From: Treponema sp.
GTDB lineage: Bacteria; Spirochaetota; Spirochaetia; Treponematales; Breznakiellaceae
DNA length: 35,226 nucleotides
Assembly (NCBI GenBank): GCA_009785045.1
Contig: WQXC01000002.1
Span: 1-35,226, forward strand
Reading direction: 5' to 3'
Shown here: piece after piece, positions 6,683-16,746 of the stretch
Layout of the letters: every line of letters starts with the position of its first letter
Position numbering within the stretch: position 1 is the first letter of the stretch
Notes under the pieces: generated by a model
Told to the model about the DNA's origin: nothing
What the model saw: the letters and a program-made list of their open reading frames with translations, nothing else
The model's database searches: none
Program-made: the position numbers and the translations under genes

Positions 6683-8953
6683 ATGGCAATAAAGAGAACA
6701 GAAAGTACAAGATTAAGAAGTATCGCAAACTTTTCCGCTATTGCGATAGTTATTTTCTTAAGCGCCGCATTTGTTTTTGAAACATTAATGGCAGAAATAA
6801 AAGTTAATTACAGCGTCGCAGGTCTTGTAATGATCATAACCCTGTTAATTATTACTGCAATTATAAGAAATTCAATCAATCATTTTAAAATGGCTTTTAA
6901 TGTTCCGTTTGTGCTGCTGCTTTTCTATACTGCGCTTATGATGCTTTGCGGATGGTACAATTCGCATTATATGCTCATCAGTATTTTTCTTATCGCAATT
7001 AGCTGTATATATTCAAACTTTAACAGAACACTGACCTTTATTATCGTACAAAATATAATTATCGCATTCCTGTTTATCAGAGGTACTCCGATAGGCGGAG
7101 AAGTGCCAATGCTCACTGTATTGATTAACTGGGTAATCTGTATTTTCAGCGGAATAATCATGCTGCTGCTTACAAGAGCTGCTACAGTTATTTTAAACAA
7201 AGCGCTGGAACACCAAAATTCATTTATGGATCTTCTTGCATCTACAGAAAACTTTGTCGCCATGATAGACGAACGGAATGAGGTTGTTTATGCAAGTAAA
7301 ACCCTTTCTGAACTTGGTAATACAACAGAACCGACTCTGGTTCAGGGTCGTCCGTTAATCGACCTTTTCCCCGGAAGAAGCCTTAAGATTCATGCCGGAA
7401 AGTTATTAAAAGAAAAAGATGATTACGCAGAAGACTGGGAATTTTCACTGAACGGACAAAAGCGATTCTTTAAAGCTGCTTCGCACAGTCTGCCGGGAGG
7501 CGGCGGCACGCTAATCTCCCTGTATGACATGACGCACCTTGCTGAACGCGACGAAATTGCAGTTATGAAAGACAGCATGAGGATAGGTCTTTTCTTCATG
7601 GACAAAAATTTTATTATCCAGGATCATTATTCGCGGTATCTGGAAGAAATGCTGTCCGACACAAAACTTTTTGGAAAAGTATTTACAGATGTTATATCTG
7701 ATTCTGTCAACTTAAGCGAACTGGAAGCCATTAAGGATTACTTTAAGATGATCCTTGAACGTACATATGATCAGGACATGCTGGAAGAAATAAACCCATT
7801 GAATGAACTTCATTATGTAAACAGAGCAACTGGCGAAAAAAAAGTTTTTCAATTTGCGTTTGCTACAGTAGAAAGAGGGCGCGGAGAGGTTTTTATTCTG
7901 GTAACGGTCTACGATATAACCACAAGAGTAGAACTGCAGCAAAGGCTGGCGGAAGAAGAAGCAAGGCGCCAGGAAGAAATGCAGGCTGTCTTTGAACTTA
8001 TTCAGGTTGAACCGGATGTATTCAGCGACTTTATGTCAGACATGGAGCACGAGTTTGAAAGTATCGATAAAATCCTTAAAAACGAATCATTGTCTGCGCA
8101 TGACGCTCTGGTAAAAGTATACCAGTCTGTCCACGCAATAAAATCCAATGCAGTAATATTGGGACTGAATGTATTTGGAAATAAAGTACATAACCTGGAA
8201 TCAAAAATTAAAAAACTGCGTGAAATGCAGGGCGAAGTACCTTTCGGTGAAATGCTGAACCTGACAATGGAAATAGAAAAGATATCACAGGAAAAAGAAG
8301 GGTTCAGAAGCATAATTGATAAACTTCAGTCATATGCCGGAGGCGCAAAGAAAGTCGAAACCACAGGCAGCGACAGACAAAAGGTAATGATTGACTCACT
8401 TACCAAAACAACTACAAGAGTCGCAGCAGACTTAGAAAAGAAAATCAAGTTTATAGCAGAAGAGATAGATACCGAAGCCATCGAAAGAGGCCCAAGACGG
8501 GAAATGAAAGAAATACTTATGCAGCTTATCCGTAACTCTGCTGTACACGGGGTTGAAACACCAAAAGAACGAAAAGCAAAAGGCAAAAAAGAAACCGGCA
8601 TTATTAAGCTTTCAATCAAGTTATCAGAAGATCGCAAAAACATCATAATGAAACTGACAGATGACGGAAAAGGCCTTGATTATAAAAAAATCGCAGAAAG
8701 GGCTTTAAGCCGGAAATTAATAAAAAAAGAAGATGCGGAAAACAAAGATATTTTAATGAAAGCAATATTCTCACCCGGATTTAGTACTGCGGAAACCGAA
8801 GGTATTCACGGCGGCAGGGGAATTGGCTTAAATCTTGTCCGCGATCGCTTAAAAGAAATCAGAGGTACAGTTAAACTTAGATCCGAAGACAACAAGGGAA
8901 CACTGTTCTTTATGTCTATTCCGTTAAAAGACAGAAGAAAAAGGCAAAGTTAG
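6683..8953 (+). CDS. Membrane sensor kinase with CheA-like HPt and ATPase modules
   Basis: 756 residues. About six transmembrane segments lie between residues 14 and 168. Two PAS-like regions follow (~180-290 and ~295-412), then a short coiled coil. An HPt domain (~435-520) carries the likely phospho-His484 in VHAIKSNAVILG. The C-terminal ATPase (~565-750) is CheA-like: N box LIRNSAVHG (Asn618) followed by PKER, G1 DDGKGLD (660-666), an SPGFST lid segment, and G2 GRGIGLNLV. There is no classical HisKA dimerisation helix with a phospho-His and no C-terminal CheW-like (P5) domain; the protein ends right after the ATPase. Unlike canonical CheA it is membrane-bound and probably senses directly. 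Its operon partners CheY and CheX are the expected acceptor and phosphatase. The stop codon overlaps the stop of the convergent gene. Confidence 0.85.
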   Translation: MAIKRTESTRLRSIANFSAIAIVIFLSAAFVFETLMAEIKVNYSVAGLVMIITLLIITAIIRNSINHFKMAFNVPFVLLLFYTALMMLCGWYNSHYMLISIFLIAISCIYSNFNRTLTFIIVQNIIIAFLFIRGTPIGGEVPMLTVLINWVICIFSGIIMLLLTRAATVILNKALEHQNSFMDLLASTENFVAMIDERNEVVYASKTLSELGNTTEPTLVQGRPLIDLFPGRSLKIHAGKLLKEKDDYAEDWEFSLNGQKRFFKAASHSLPGGGGTLISLYDMTHLAERDEIAVMKDSMRIGLFFMDKNFIIQDHYSRYLEEMLSDTKLFGKVFTDVISDSVNLSELEAIKDYFKMILERTYDQDMLEEINPLNELHYVNRATGEKKVFQFAFATVERGRGEVFILVTVYDITTRVELQQRLAEEEARRQEEMQAVFELIQVEPDVFSDFMSDMEHEFESIDKILKNESLSAHDALVKVYQSVHAIKSNAVILGLNVFGNKVHNLESKIKKLREMQGEVPFGEMLNLTMEIEKISQEKEGFRSIIDKLQSYAGGAKKVETTGSDRQKVMIDSLTKTTTRVAADLEKKIKFIAEEIDTEAIERGPRREMKEILMQLIRNSAVHGVETPKERKAKGKKETGIIKLSIKLSEDRKNIIMKLTDDGKGLDYKKIAERALSRKLIKKEDAENKDILMKAIFSPGFSTAETEGIHGGRGIGLNLVRDRLKEIRGTVKLRSEDNKGTLFFMSIPLKDRRKRQS

Positions 8954-9795
8954 GTAGAAAGTCCCGCGCCAATTGCTGTTGTATACTCAGCATTTTCAGG
9001 GTAGATAAATTCAATTCCATACATCGCAGAAATAACAGAAAACACTTTCTGCCCTATCGGATTTTTACTTCCATTACCAGTAACAATAACACGGCAGACT
9101 TCGTTAGTTCCGGAATTTTTTGCCTTTGCAGCAAAAACTGAAAGAACTCCAATTACCTGATACACCATATTAATAATGCCTAAAGCAATATCCGCAGGAG
9201 TTGCGGTATCCAGCATTTTTCCAAAATTGGAAGCGGTACTCTCCCCGTTTAAAAAACTTAAACTTGTATCGGTAATGTCACCTAATAGAAGATCTACCTG
9301 GTTTATTTTCCCGTTTTTTGCAAGTTCCATTATGTCACGGAATTCAGCAACCGGAAGAAGTTTTTTTGCAAGTCCCAGAATTGTTCCGCCTCCGACGCCA
9401 GTTCCGCCAAAATGAAAAATGCCTCTGTCGCCGGCTTCGATTATAACTGTTCCTGTCCCAATGTTGGTAATAATAATATTTTTCATGCCGGAAAGGTACA
9501 TTCCGCCAATACCTATCGCTTCTATTTCGTTAACTCTGCCTGTGGGAATACCAAAAATATCATCATTTATTTTTGACGCTCCTGCGCCGGTTATTGCAAT
9601 TTTTTCGACTGCGCTTATTTTTATGCCATTTTCCAGAACTATCTTTCCAAACGCGCCGGTAGCGGCTGTAATGGCATCCTGGGCTCTTGCTTTTATCTTT
9701 CTTGTAACTTTACCGTTTTCTATGGAAATTGCTTTTGTTGTAGTGCTGCCAATATCAATTCCGATTATCAATTTATTCTCCTGCGTATGTAACAC
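8950..9795 (-). CDS. coaW: Type II pantothenate kinase-like ASKHA protein
   Basis: 281 residues, close to bacterial type II PanK. Visible landmarks are the phosphate-1 loop IGIDIGSTTTK (11-21), an acidic segment VNEIEAIG (89-95) where the family has its catalytic Glu, NIGTGT (111-116), and the glycine-rich GGTGVGGGTILGL (130-142) with AAKAKNSG-type and VTGNGS segments further on. These fit the Fumble/CoaW group, which phosphorylates pantothenate in the first step of coenzyme A synthesis. The more distant BadF/BcrA-type ATPases share the first loop but not the GGTGVGGGT arrangement. The ATG overlaps the stop of the HD-GYP gene by one base (TAATG), indicating translational coupling. The stop overlaps that of the convergent kinase at 8951-8952. 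Confidence 0.75.
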   Translation of the reverse strand: MLHTQENKLIIGIDIGSTTTKAISIENGKVTRKIKARAQDAITAATGAFGKIVLENGIKISAVEKIAITGAGASKINDDIFGIPTGRVNEIEAIGIGGMYLSGMKNIIITNIGTGTVIIEAGDRGIFHFGGTGVGGGTILGLAKKLLPVAEFRDIMELAKNGKINQVDLLLGDITDTSLSFLNGESTASNFGKMLDTATPADIALGIINMVYQVIGVLSVFAAKAKNSGTNEVCRVIVTGNGSKNPIGQKVFSVISAMYGIEFIYPENAEYTTAIGAGLST

Positions 9796-10874
9796 TATTC
9801 CTTAAAGCGATCTGCAATTTTATTAAATATTTTTATCAGCGTCGGATCAAAATGCGTTCCGCTGCCTTCCAAAATTATCTGCACCGCTTCTTTATGGCTA
9901 TAGGCTTTTTTATACGGGCGTACGGAAATAAGAGCATCGTAAACATCGGCAATCGCCATAATACGACCCAATAAAGGTATGTCGTTTCCTTTTAATTTAT
10001 TGGGATAACCAGTACCGTCCCACCATTCATGATGGGTTGTTGCGAATATTTTTGCGTATCTTAAGAACTCGCTTTCGTCTGCCAATATTTCAACTTTTTC
10101 CATTATTTGCTTTCCGACATGTGTGTGAATCTTCATATCTTCATATTCATCGTTGCTGAGTTTTCCAGGCTTTCTTAAAATATTATCGCTTATAAATATT
10201 TTTCCTACGTCATGAAGCTGACAGGACTGAACCAATAAATCTATATTCCAACCCTTTGTTTCTTCTTTGTATAAACCGCTTTGAATAACTTCGTTAAGCA
10301 GAATTCTAAGTCCCCGCTGCGTTCGTTCGATATGCTTACCGGTAATATCATCGCGGTATTCAACAAGTTCCGCCATTGTTTTTAACAGAGCATTTTGAAG
10401 CTGTAAAATGTTTTGTGTTTTTTCATCTATCATCTTTTGCAGATTATCATTAAAGTACTTAAGTTCTGCAGCCTGATGTTCAAGGGTTTTTTTCTGCTCT
10501 TCTACCAAAAGATGAACCTCGATACGTTTTAAAAGCAGAGCCGGCTGAATGGGTTTGGTAATGTAGTCCATTGCTCCCAACGAAAGAGCGGCAAGTTCAG
10601 CGTCGGATTCGGCGCGCGCGGTAAGGAAAATTACAGGAATATCTTTGGTTTCGGCTTTGGATTTAAGGAGTTTGATGGTTTGATAACCGTCCATTTCCGG
10701 CATATCAACATCCAATAGTATTAAATCCGGGATATTACTGCTTAAAAGGTTAAAAAGCTTCTCAGCCGACGGAGCAGTAGCAACAACATATTTATCTGAT
10801 AATATATTCTTGCCTATACGGAGGTTCGCGGGATTGTCATCCACCATTATAATCAAAGCTTTTTGTTTTGGCAT
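9795..10874 (-). CDS. HD-GYP response regulator (predicted c-di-GMP phosphodiesterase)
   Basis: 359 residues. The receiver domain (1-125) has Asp12-Asp13, phospho-acceptor Asp55 in LLDVDMP, Thr85 and Lys107. A coiled-coil linker runs ~125-165. The HD-GYP domain runs ~165-357 with the metal-binding HD at 221-222 (LHDVGK) and the signature HHEWWDGTGYP (281-291). All metal ligands that can be judged by eye are present, so c-di-GMP hydrolysis to GMP is expected, controlled by phosphorylation. The large FIST-sensor hybrid kinase lies just upstream on the same strand and ends in an HPt domain, making it the natural phosphodonor. A strong promoter lies directly before the ATG and no Shine-Dalgarno sequence is visible, so the message may be leaderless. 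Confidence 0.9.
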   Translation of the reverse strand: MPKQKALIIMVDDNPANLRIGKNILSDKYVVATAPSAEKLFNLLSSNIPDLILLDVDMPEMDGYQTIKLLKSKAETKDIPVIFLTARAESDAELAALSLGAMDYITKPIQPALLLKRIEVHLLVEEQKKTLEHQAAELKYFNDNLQKMIDEKTQNILQLQNALLKTMAELVEYRDDITGKHIERTQRGLRILLNEVIQSGLYKEETKGWNIDLLVQSCQLHDVGKIFISDNILRKPGKLSNDEYEDMKIHTHVGKQIMEKVEILADESEFLRYAKIFATTHHEWWDGTGYPNKLKGNDIPLLGRIMAIADVYDALISVRPYKKAYSHKEAVQIILEGSGTHFDPTLIKIFNKIADRFKE

Positions 10875-10879
10875 GATAC

Positions 10880-10908
10880 ATTATACTATAAATCGTAACA
10901 TATGTCCA
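10880..10908 (-). promoter_or_regulatory. Strong sigma-70-type promoter abutting the HD-GYP start codon
   Basis: On the minus strand, TGGACA (10908-10903, five of six matches) and a perfect TATAAT (10885-10880) are separated by exactly 17 bases. Only five bases separate the -10 box from the ATG at 10874, so transcription would begin at or next to the start codon. It gives the HD-GYP and pantothenate kinase genes their own transcript in addition to any read-through from the kinase gene. Confidence 0.55.
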
Positions 10909-10926
10909 TAAACCTGTAAAAAAGCG

Positions 10927-13900
10927 TCAGGAATTACTATTTATTGCCTTTTTTACAGTTTTTATAGCATTGTCAAATTCAGTTATAAGAACATCATCGG
11001 AAATTTTGTCGATTATTTCTTTAGTTGCTTCATCCAATGACTGTATATTTATAATTTTTAATATTCTGTCGATGTTTTCTGCATTTTTAGTAATTAATGC
11101 TTTTTCCAATTTTTTAAGCAGTGTTATAAACTTTTCATCGCTGCCTGACACTTTATTACTGTCATTCCCTGATATCTTATTTGCATCAAGATAAATAATT
11201 ATACTTTCCATTAGGTCGGATAGGTGATCAAAAAACTTATGGGCATTTCCGCTAATAAAAGATAAATCTCCATTCTTGCCGGCTTCTTCCAAAGCAGCGG
11301 CTTCTGCAGATAATTCAGACGCGCCTATAGCGCCGGAAGCGCTTTTTAAAGCATGGACATGAATAATAAATGACGGAAGGAAAGAGTCTGTTTCAAGAAT
11401 CTTCCGCAGCGTTTGTAGCCTTTCCTGCGCATCTTTACAGAAAGTAGATAACACGGAGATATATCCACCTTCTGTACCGCCTGTCATGGATATACCCTTC
11501 TGCACATTTACACCTTTAATTACAGGAACCTGAGCGGTTTTTTTATCTTGTTTATCCACAGTAACTCCCTTTTCCCTCTTGTCTTCAGGAATCCATCTGT
11601 TAAGAATATCATCCAGCGCAGATACATCAATCGGTTTTGCAAGGAAGTCATTGAAGCTTTTTTCTATGAACATTTCTCTGACTCCAAAAACAGCATTTGC
11701 AGTTAAAGCGATTATCGGGATTCTGTCTGAGTAAGATATCCCCTTATCTTTTTCCCAGTCACGGATAATTGCAGTTGCTTCAACGCCGTCCATATCGGGC
11801 ATCATGTGATCCATAAATATAATATCGTATTTAAAATGTTTAACCAGCTCTGTTGCTTCAGCTCCGCTAAGGCACGTGTCAACTTTTACATGATAAGGAG
11901 CCATTAAACCTTCGGCAACTTTTAAATTTGTTTGTATATCATCAACAACAAGTATTCGCGCATCCGGAAATGCATATCGGATAATACCGGAAACAACAGC
12001 GCCTTCCGAATAACCCTTACTGTCATCCCTTCCGTTTAGGATATTTGCAAGCGACAATGATTGTATCGGTAAAGACACAAAACGAACATTGGAAATATAA
12101 GCTTCTGTTCCCCATTCCACCATTAATGCAAGCGGCGGTTTTCTTCCTCCAGGATACTCGGCATCCGGTTTTTCCATTACTTTCTTTATTTTATCATGAA
12201 TACCATAACCGGAAAGAATAAGTGACCATTCATTTTCAAAAAGCGCTTTGGTAAAATCATCAATACATGTAACCAATTGATAAGGGACGCCTAAATTTTC
12301 CAAAGACCAGGCTACAGAATTTGCATAAATGGATCTGCCTTCGTAAATTAATACATTTTTATCTTTTGCATTTTCTACTACTGCAAATGTTTCATCTGAA
12401 TCCACACCCTGAGGAATTGTTGCGGTAAAAATACTGCCTTTGCCAATATCACTGTCCATGGTTATGTCACCATCCATGATAAGGCACAGCCGTTTTGTAA
12501 TTGCTAAACCCAGTCCGGTTCCTTCTATGTTTCTGTTTCTTCTAAGATCTACTTGTACAAATTCACCAAATAATCTTTTTTGATCTTCAAGGCTAATACC
12601 CTTGCCGGTGTCTGCTACGGTAAAACAAAGCCATACTTTATTATCTTTTCTGTGCCGCACAGTAATGGTTAGGCTGATAAATCCTCTTTCTGTAAATTTT
12701 GCAGCATTGGAAAGCAAGTTAAGCAGAATTTGACGAAGGCGTACTTCATCTCCAATCAGGCTGTTTGGTATTTGTCCGTCAATATTTGTATAAAAACGTA
12801 TAGGTTTATCTTTAAGCCGGGTGCGAATAATATTTACAGTATCGTTAACAAGAGAGGCAAGCAGGTACCTGACAGGTATAATTTCCATTTTGCCGGCTTC
12901 TATTTTAGAAAAATCCAGAATGTCATTAATGATAGAGATAAGATTATTCCCCGCCTGTTTAATGTCCTGTGCATAACTTCTTGCTTCGTCGCAAAGATCG
13001 CTTCGCAGAAGAAGCTCCGCCATTCCGGTGATGGCATTCATCGGCGTGCGAATCTCATGGCTCATGCTCGCAAGGAAGCTACTCTTTGTACGATTTGCCA
13101 TTTCCGCTTCTTCACGCAGTTCTACAAGACGGCTATTTTGAGCTCTGATTTCATCTACAATGTTAAAAACATACTCACCTGTTTTTTCTACATTGTTCTG
13201 ATAAACGATAAGCATTCTTTCGATATCTTCTTTTGAGATATTAGACTGCTCAATCATGGCGCCAAGGCTTTTCCTGATATTTTCGTAATTAACAAGAGCA
13301 GTCTCGTCAGTCTGAGCATCCATGCTTCCTTTTAAATAGGAAATAGTAATGTTTAAAAGTTCGCTGCGGCTTACGATATCAAAGACCAGGGATTTTAGCT
13401 TACTGTCCGTATAATGGAAAAGACGTTTTGTTTTAAAAGGGTCTGCCATTCCCTGTTCCAGCAAAGTTCCAAAAAACACAGCCGTTAAAGTCTGGTTGTG
13501 GTGTGTAAAAAGCTCTTCGCCGTATGTATTAAATCCAATCATTGGATATTTTTTAAATACATTATTAAACTCATCTACTATATTCTTGTCTACAAGTTCC
13601 AGGTAACGCTGAATGCAATTAAAAAGAAGACAACCCTGAATACCAGGTAAAAATTGTGTGGTTCCGGCTATACCTTCTTCTGCATTTGCAATAATGTCTC
13701 CCTGCTTAAGCAGAAACACTTTGGTACCGGCTTCTATGTAGCAGTAAAACTGCAGACCTTTACCGTTAATAACAAGGTTAGGACTGCGTAAATAAACGCT
13801 GTCTCCCAAAACAAGCCCAAGAGGATTTCTTGCAAAAACTTCCAGTGTTAGCTCGCTTACATCTTTTACTCCGACCTGTCTGGCATAAAATTCCGCCGCA

Positions 13901-14571
13901 GGTTCACCGTTAATCTCCCAGGCAATTCTCTGCATAATTTCAACACGGGTAATGGTGAACGATGCTGTTGTGGGTAAATAATGAACATAATGGTTAAAGT
14001 AAAAAGGTATTTTCATCTTAAGGATTGCAGCAACAAGTCCGTCTCCGGACATTTTATCGCCTGCTCCTACAAGAGTTTTTGTAAAAGTCATTTCGTCTGC
14101 GGCAGCTCCGCCGACAAATGCCATGTTAAGATCCTTCTCCATGGAGAATTCTTTCATTATTAATTCGCCAAGACAAAGGCCGTCAAAAAAAATCAATCCA
14201 AGGTATTCATCAGGGTTTATATTATGACCGGCTGTTTTGTTTTTTAGTTCCGAAATAGCCAGATGGGCGGCAAGGATAGGATCCCTTTTTACACCCTCCT
14301 GAAAGGAAAAATAGACTTCTGCTACTTCGTCGGAAGAAAGGGACATGACTGTAATACCGGTTCTAAGCGCTCCGCTGCTTGACCAACCCCCGTACATTGA
14401 AGCGCCGATACACACAGCTCCGGGAAATGCCTGAACAAGAGCTTTCTGGATTTTATATTCTTCAAAGGATGGCGAGAAGAAGTAGACAACAACCTTAATT
14501 CTAGGCTGCCCTACTTCGTCAATGATTTTTTGAATGTTCCAATCCTGTGAAGATGTTACCTTTACAGCCAT
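10927..14571 (-). CDS. Cytoplasmic FIST-sensor hybrid histidine kinase with two receiver regions and HPt
   Basis: 1214 residues with no transmembrane segment. The N-terminal ~25-370 fits the FIST_N/FIST_C sensor pair (CIGASMYGG, then FVGGAAADE, then [10 protein letters not shown] near 345-352), thought to sense small intracellular ligands. A coiled coil (~445-495) leads to HisKA with His505 in SHEIRTPMN and an ATPase with N box [17 protein letters not shown] and GTGLGLA. Next is a pseudo-receiver (~735-850) where the phospho-Asp position reads LILSGYG, so it cannot be phosphorylated. A complete receiver (~872-990) follows with Asp921 in [12 protein letters not shown], then an HPt domain with His1073 in VHALKSASG. 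This is a full His-Asp-His relay; the terminal acceptor is probably the HD-GYP regulator 52 bases downstream. It lies 41 bases after the antiporter gene. The start is supported by domain completeness more than by a ribosome site. Confidence 0.9.
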   Translation of the reverse strand: MAVKVTSSQDWNIQKIIDEVGQPRIKVVVYFFSPSFEEYKIQKALVQAFPGAVCIGASMYGGWSSSGALRTGITVMSLSSDEVAEVYFSFQEGVKRDPILAAHLAISELKNKTAGHNINPDEYLGLIFFDGLCLGELIMKEFSMEKDLNMAFVGGAAADEMTFTKTLVGAGDKMSGDGLVAAILKMKIPFYFNHYVHYLPTTASFTITRVEIMQRIAWEINGEPAAEFYARQVGVKDVSELTLEVFARNPLGLVLGDSVYLRSPNLVINGKGLQFYCYIEAGTKVFLLKQGDIIANAEEGIAGTTQFLPGIQGCLLFNCIQRYLELVDKNIVDEFNNVFKKYPMIGFNTYGEELFTHHNQTLTAVFFGTLLEQGMADPFKTKRLFHYTDSKLKSLVFDIVSRSELLNITISYLKGSMDAQTDETALVNYENIRKSLGAMIEQSNISKEDIERMLIVYQNNVEKTGEYVFNIVDEIRAQNSRLVELREEAEMANRTKSSFLASMSHEIRTPMNAITGMAELLLRSDLCDEARSYAQDIKQAGNNLISIINDILDFSKIEAGKMEIIPVRYLLASLVNDTVNIIRTRLKDKPIRFYTNIDGQIPNSLIGDEVRLRQILLNLLSNAAKFTERGFISLTITVRHRKDNKVWLCFTVADTGKGISLEDQKRLFGEFVQVDLRRNRNIEGTGLGLAITKRLCLIMDGDITMDSDIGKGSIFTATIPQGVDSDETFAVVENAKDKNVLIYEGRSIYANSVAWSLENLGVPYQLVTCIDDFTKALFENEWSLILSGYGIHDKIKKVMEKPDAEYPGGRKPPLALMVEWGTEAYISNVRFVSLPIQSLSLANILNGRDDSKGYSEGAVVSGIIRYAFPDARILVVDDIQTNLKVAEGLMAPYHVKVDTCLSGAEATELVKHFKYDIIFMDHMMPDMDGVEATAIIRDWEKDKGISYSDRIPIIALTANAVFGVREMFIEKSFNDFLAKPIDVSALDDILNRWIPEDKREKGVTVDKQDKKTAQVPVIKGVNVQKGISMTGGTEGGYISVLSTFCKDAQERLQTLRKILETDSFLPSFIIHVHALKSASGAIGASELSAEAAALEEAGKNGDLSFISGNAHKFFDHLSDLMESIIIYLDANKISGNDSNKVSGSDEKFITLLKKLEKALITKNAENIDRILKIINIQSLDEATKEIIDKISDDVLITEFDNAIKTVKKAINSNS

Positions 14572-14612
14572 ACTTCAGTTTAACACAGAATTAGGGAATT
14601 TAAAACATAATA

Positions 14613-16682
14613 TTAAATCTTTTTCTTACTTAATAGCTCAACGGCTTCATGCGCCGTGGCGGCGTTAATCACAGCCTCGCGGACGGTTTCTTCCCTTAAA
14701 ATTGAACCAACAGCAGCAAGAAACTGCACATGCAAGCCGCAGGCTTTCTTCGGCGAAACAACCAAGACAAAGATTCGCGAGGGCTGACCATCCATTGACT
14801 CAAAATCGATGCCTGCCTTCTTTATACCTACCGCTACTGCAGTGCTTTCAATACCGTCTGTTTTTCCATGAGGCAGGGCAATCCCGTGATCCATACCGGT
14901 ACTCATGGTTTGTTCACGTTCCATAACATCCGCCAAAACAGTGTCACGATCCAAAAGGATGTTTGCGGCTGCAAGCACATCTACCAATTCTTTAATAACC
15001 TCTTCCTTGGTTTCGCCTTTTAATTCCATGGAAAAACAATGCGGATCCAGCAGGGCAAGAATATCTTTTGTGGTGCGGGCTTCGGCATCAAGCAGCTCCT
15101 TTTTCATTTCCTCCGGAGCTATGGATGTTTTTAATTTTTCTATAGTATGCGAAAGATCAAGAATAACTTCGTAAATTTCGTTTTTCACAAACGGCATGTC
15201 TGTTTTGGAAGTTGAAATCGCAATTGATTTTTTATCTTCGGTAATAATAAGAGCAATATCATCCTTGTGGGCTTTAGAAATGCCTTCATCAATATTCATG
15301 GTCTGAAGATAAAAACCTTCATTTCGCAGTTCGTTTAATAAATTGTCAATAACGAGATCTGCAATTTCTGCAGATTCAAAATTCCATACTTCTTTTACGG
15401 TATCATCGTTCTTTACCGATTTTCTTGTTCCTTGCCGCGAACTTTTCAACGCTAAACCAAGCAAAGGAGAAGAAGCAACAATGGTAAGAAAAATCATAAA
15501 AACCGCAGAGGAAAAAAGCTGGTTGTCAAGAACTCCGGCGGCAAGCCCAATACCGCAAGTAATTAAAGCGCCTTCGCCGCGGGGGATCATACCCGTTCCA
15601 ATTCTAAGAGCGCCTATACGGTTGAAACCCAAAAGCAGCGCAGGACCTCCAGCGCCGATTATTTTTGCCAAAATTACTGCCAATGTGTATATTGCGCCAA
15701 AGATCAAAACAGACGGCGAAATAATTTCTTTAACATTGACCATCATACCCATTACTGCAAAAAACATTGGCACAAAAAACACATACAGCGGACGGATACG
15801 TTCCTGAATTACTGCAGCAATATCGGTTTTTGAAAGTGAGAGCCCGGCAATATACGCGCCCATGATTAATGCTAATCCCTGTCTTTCAAGAAGACCGGCA
15901 AGTATTAATGCAAACCCAAGAGCAAGTACGGAAAAATCCAGACTGTTCTTAAAAAATTTTAAGAAACTGGCAAACACTTTTGATATGATAACAAAAACAA
16001 CTGTAACTCCCAGCCAGATTCCAAAAACTTTGCCAGCCATCAGTGCAATTGCAAGCGCCGAAAGTCCGTCTCCAGTATTTCCGCTCATTACAGAAACAAT
16101 TCCCATTACTACAGCCAGCAAAATAATCCAAACAACATCATCAAATACTGCAGCAGTTAAAATGGTTACGCCTTCCGGAGATTCAATTTTTTTACGCTCA
16201 GAAAGAGTACGGGCGCTTATACCTACAGAAGTTGTTGCGGCAATTATGCCTAAAAACAAGCAGTGCGGATCCCAAAAGGAAGCGTTAAAAACAAAAACAC
16301 CGCATAATGTTCCCGCCGCAAAAGAAAGAAGCGCGCCGCTTACGCCGATAATGCCGCCGGCTACTGAATAACGGAGAAATAAACTTAAATTGGTTTCAAG
16401 GCCGGAAACAAAGAGCAGGACGATCGAGGCAACTGTGGCAAAACCGTATAATTCAACACTTACTGCAACGCCGCTTGCCTCTGCAAGCGGAAAAATTCCC
16501 TGCGGAAAACCTGGCAGTACAATGCCGCCAAGCGCATAAGGACCAATAATTACACCTGCCATTAATTCACCCAGCACAGAAGGTATTCCTATCTTCTTTG
16601 CCAATTGACCAAACAGGCGTACTGAAAATAAAATAACGCCAATCTGGAGAACCAGTACGGCAACAAGTTCTGTTATTTGCAT
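14613..16682 (-). CDS. Cation/proton antiporter (CPA2-like) fused to PTS EIIA domain
   Basis: 689 residues. The first ~410 form a membrane antiporter of about 12 helices with the CPA-type start GIPSVLGELMAGVIIGP and the conserved aspartate pair Asp181-Asp182 in AVFDDVVW, expected to exchange Na+ or K+ for protons across the inner membrane. A cytoplasmic linker (~420-535) of uncertain fold follows. The C-terminal ~540-687 is a fructose/nitrogen-type EIIA domain with phospho-His605 in GIALPHGK and a downstream SPKKACGLHVQFLA segment. Fusion suggests that the phosphotransferase state controls ion transport. It lies 41 bases before the FIST kinase on the same strand and may be co-transcribed with it. 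Whether the ion is Na+ or K+ cannot be told from sequence. The ATG at 16682 gives an intact first helix. Confidence 0.85.
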   Translation of the reverse strand: MQITELVAVLVLQIGVILFSVRLFGQLAKKIGIPSVLGELMAGVIIGPYALGGIVLPGFPQGIFPLAEASGVAVSVELYGFATVASIVLLFVSGLETNLSLFLRYSVAGGIIGVSGALLSFAAGTLCGVFVFNASFWDPHCLFLGIIAATTSVGISARTLSERKKIESPEGVTILTAAVFDDVVWIILLAVVMGIVSVMSGNTGDGLSALAIALMAGKVFGIWLGVTVVFVIISKVFASFLKFFKNSLDFSVLALGFALILAGLLERQGLALIMGAYIAGLSLSKTDIAAVIQERIRPLYVFFVPMFFAVMGMMVNVKEIISPSVLIFGAIYTLAVILAKIIGAGGPALLLGFNRIGALRIGTGMIPRGEGALITCGIGLAAGVLDNQLFSSAVFMIFLTIVASSPLLGLALKSSRQGTRKSVKNDDTVKEVWNFESAEIADLVIDNLLNELRNEGFYLQTMNIDEGISKAHKDDIALIITEDKKSIAISTSKTDMPFVKNEIYEVILDLSHTIEKLKTSIAPEEMKKELLDAEARTTKDILALLDPHCFSMELKGETKEEVIKELVDVLAAANILLDRDTVLADVMEREQTMSTGMDHGIALPHGKTDGIESTAVAVGIKKAGIDFESMDGQPSRIFVLVVSPKKACGLHVQFLAAVGSILREETVREAVINAATAHEAVELLSKKKI

Positions 16683-16746
16683 AAATTTACTCTAAGCGTA
16701 ATTCTAAGTCTTCTTATAGAGCATGTCTAGTGGTAATTTATGATAA

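Noticed and set aside
12730-13236. Open frame of 168 codons antisense to the FIST kinase
   Set aside because: Lies opposite the HisKA region with no start signal; a shadow frame.
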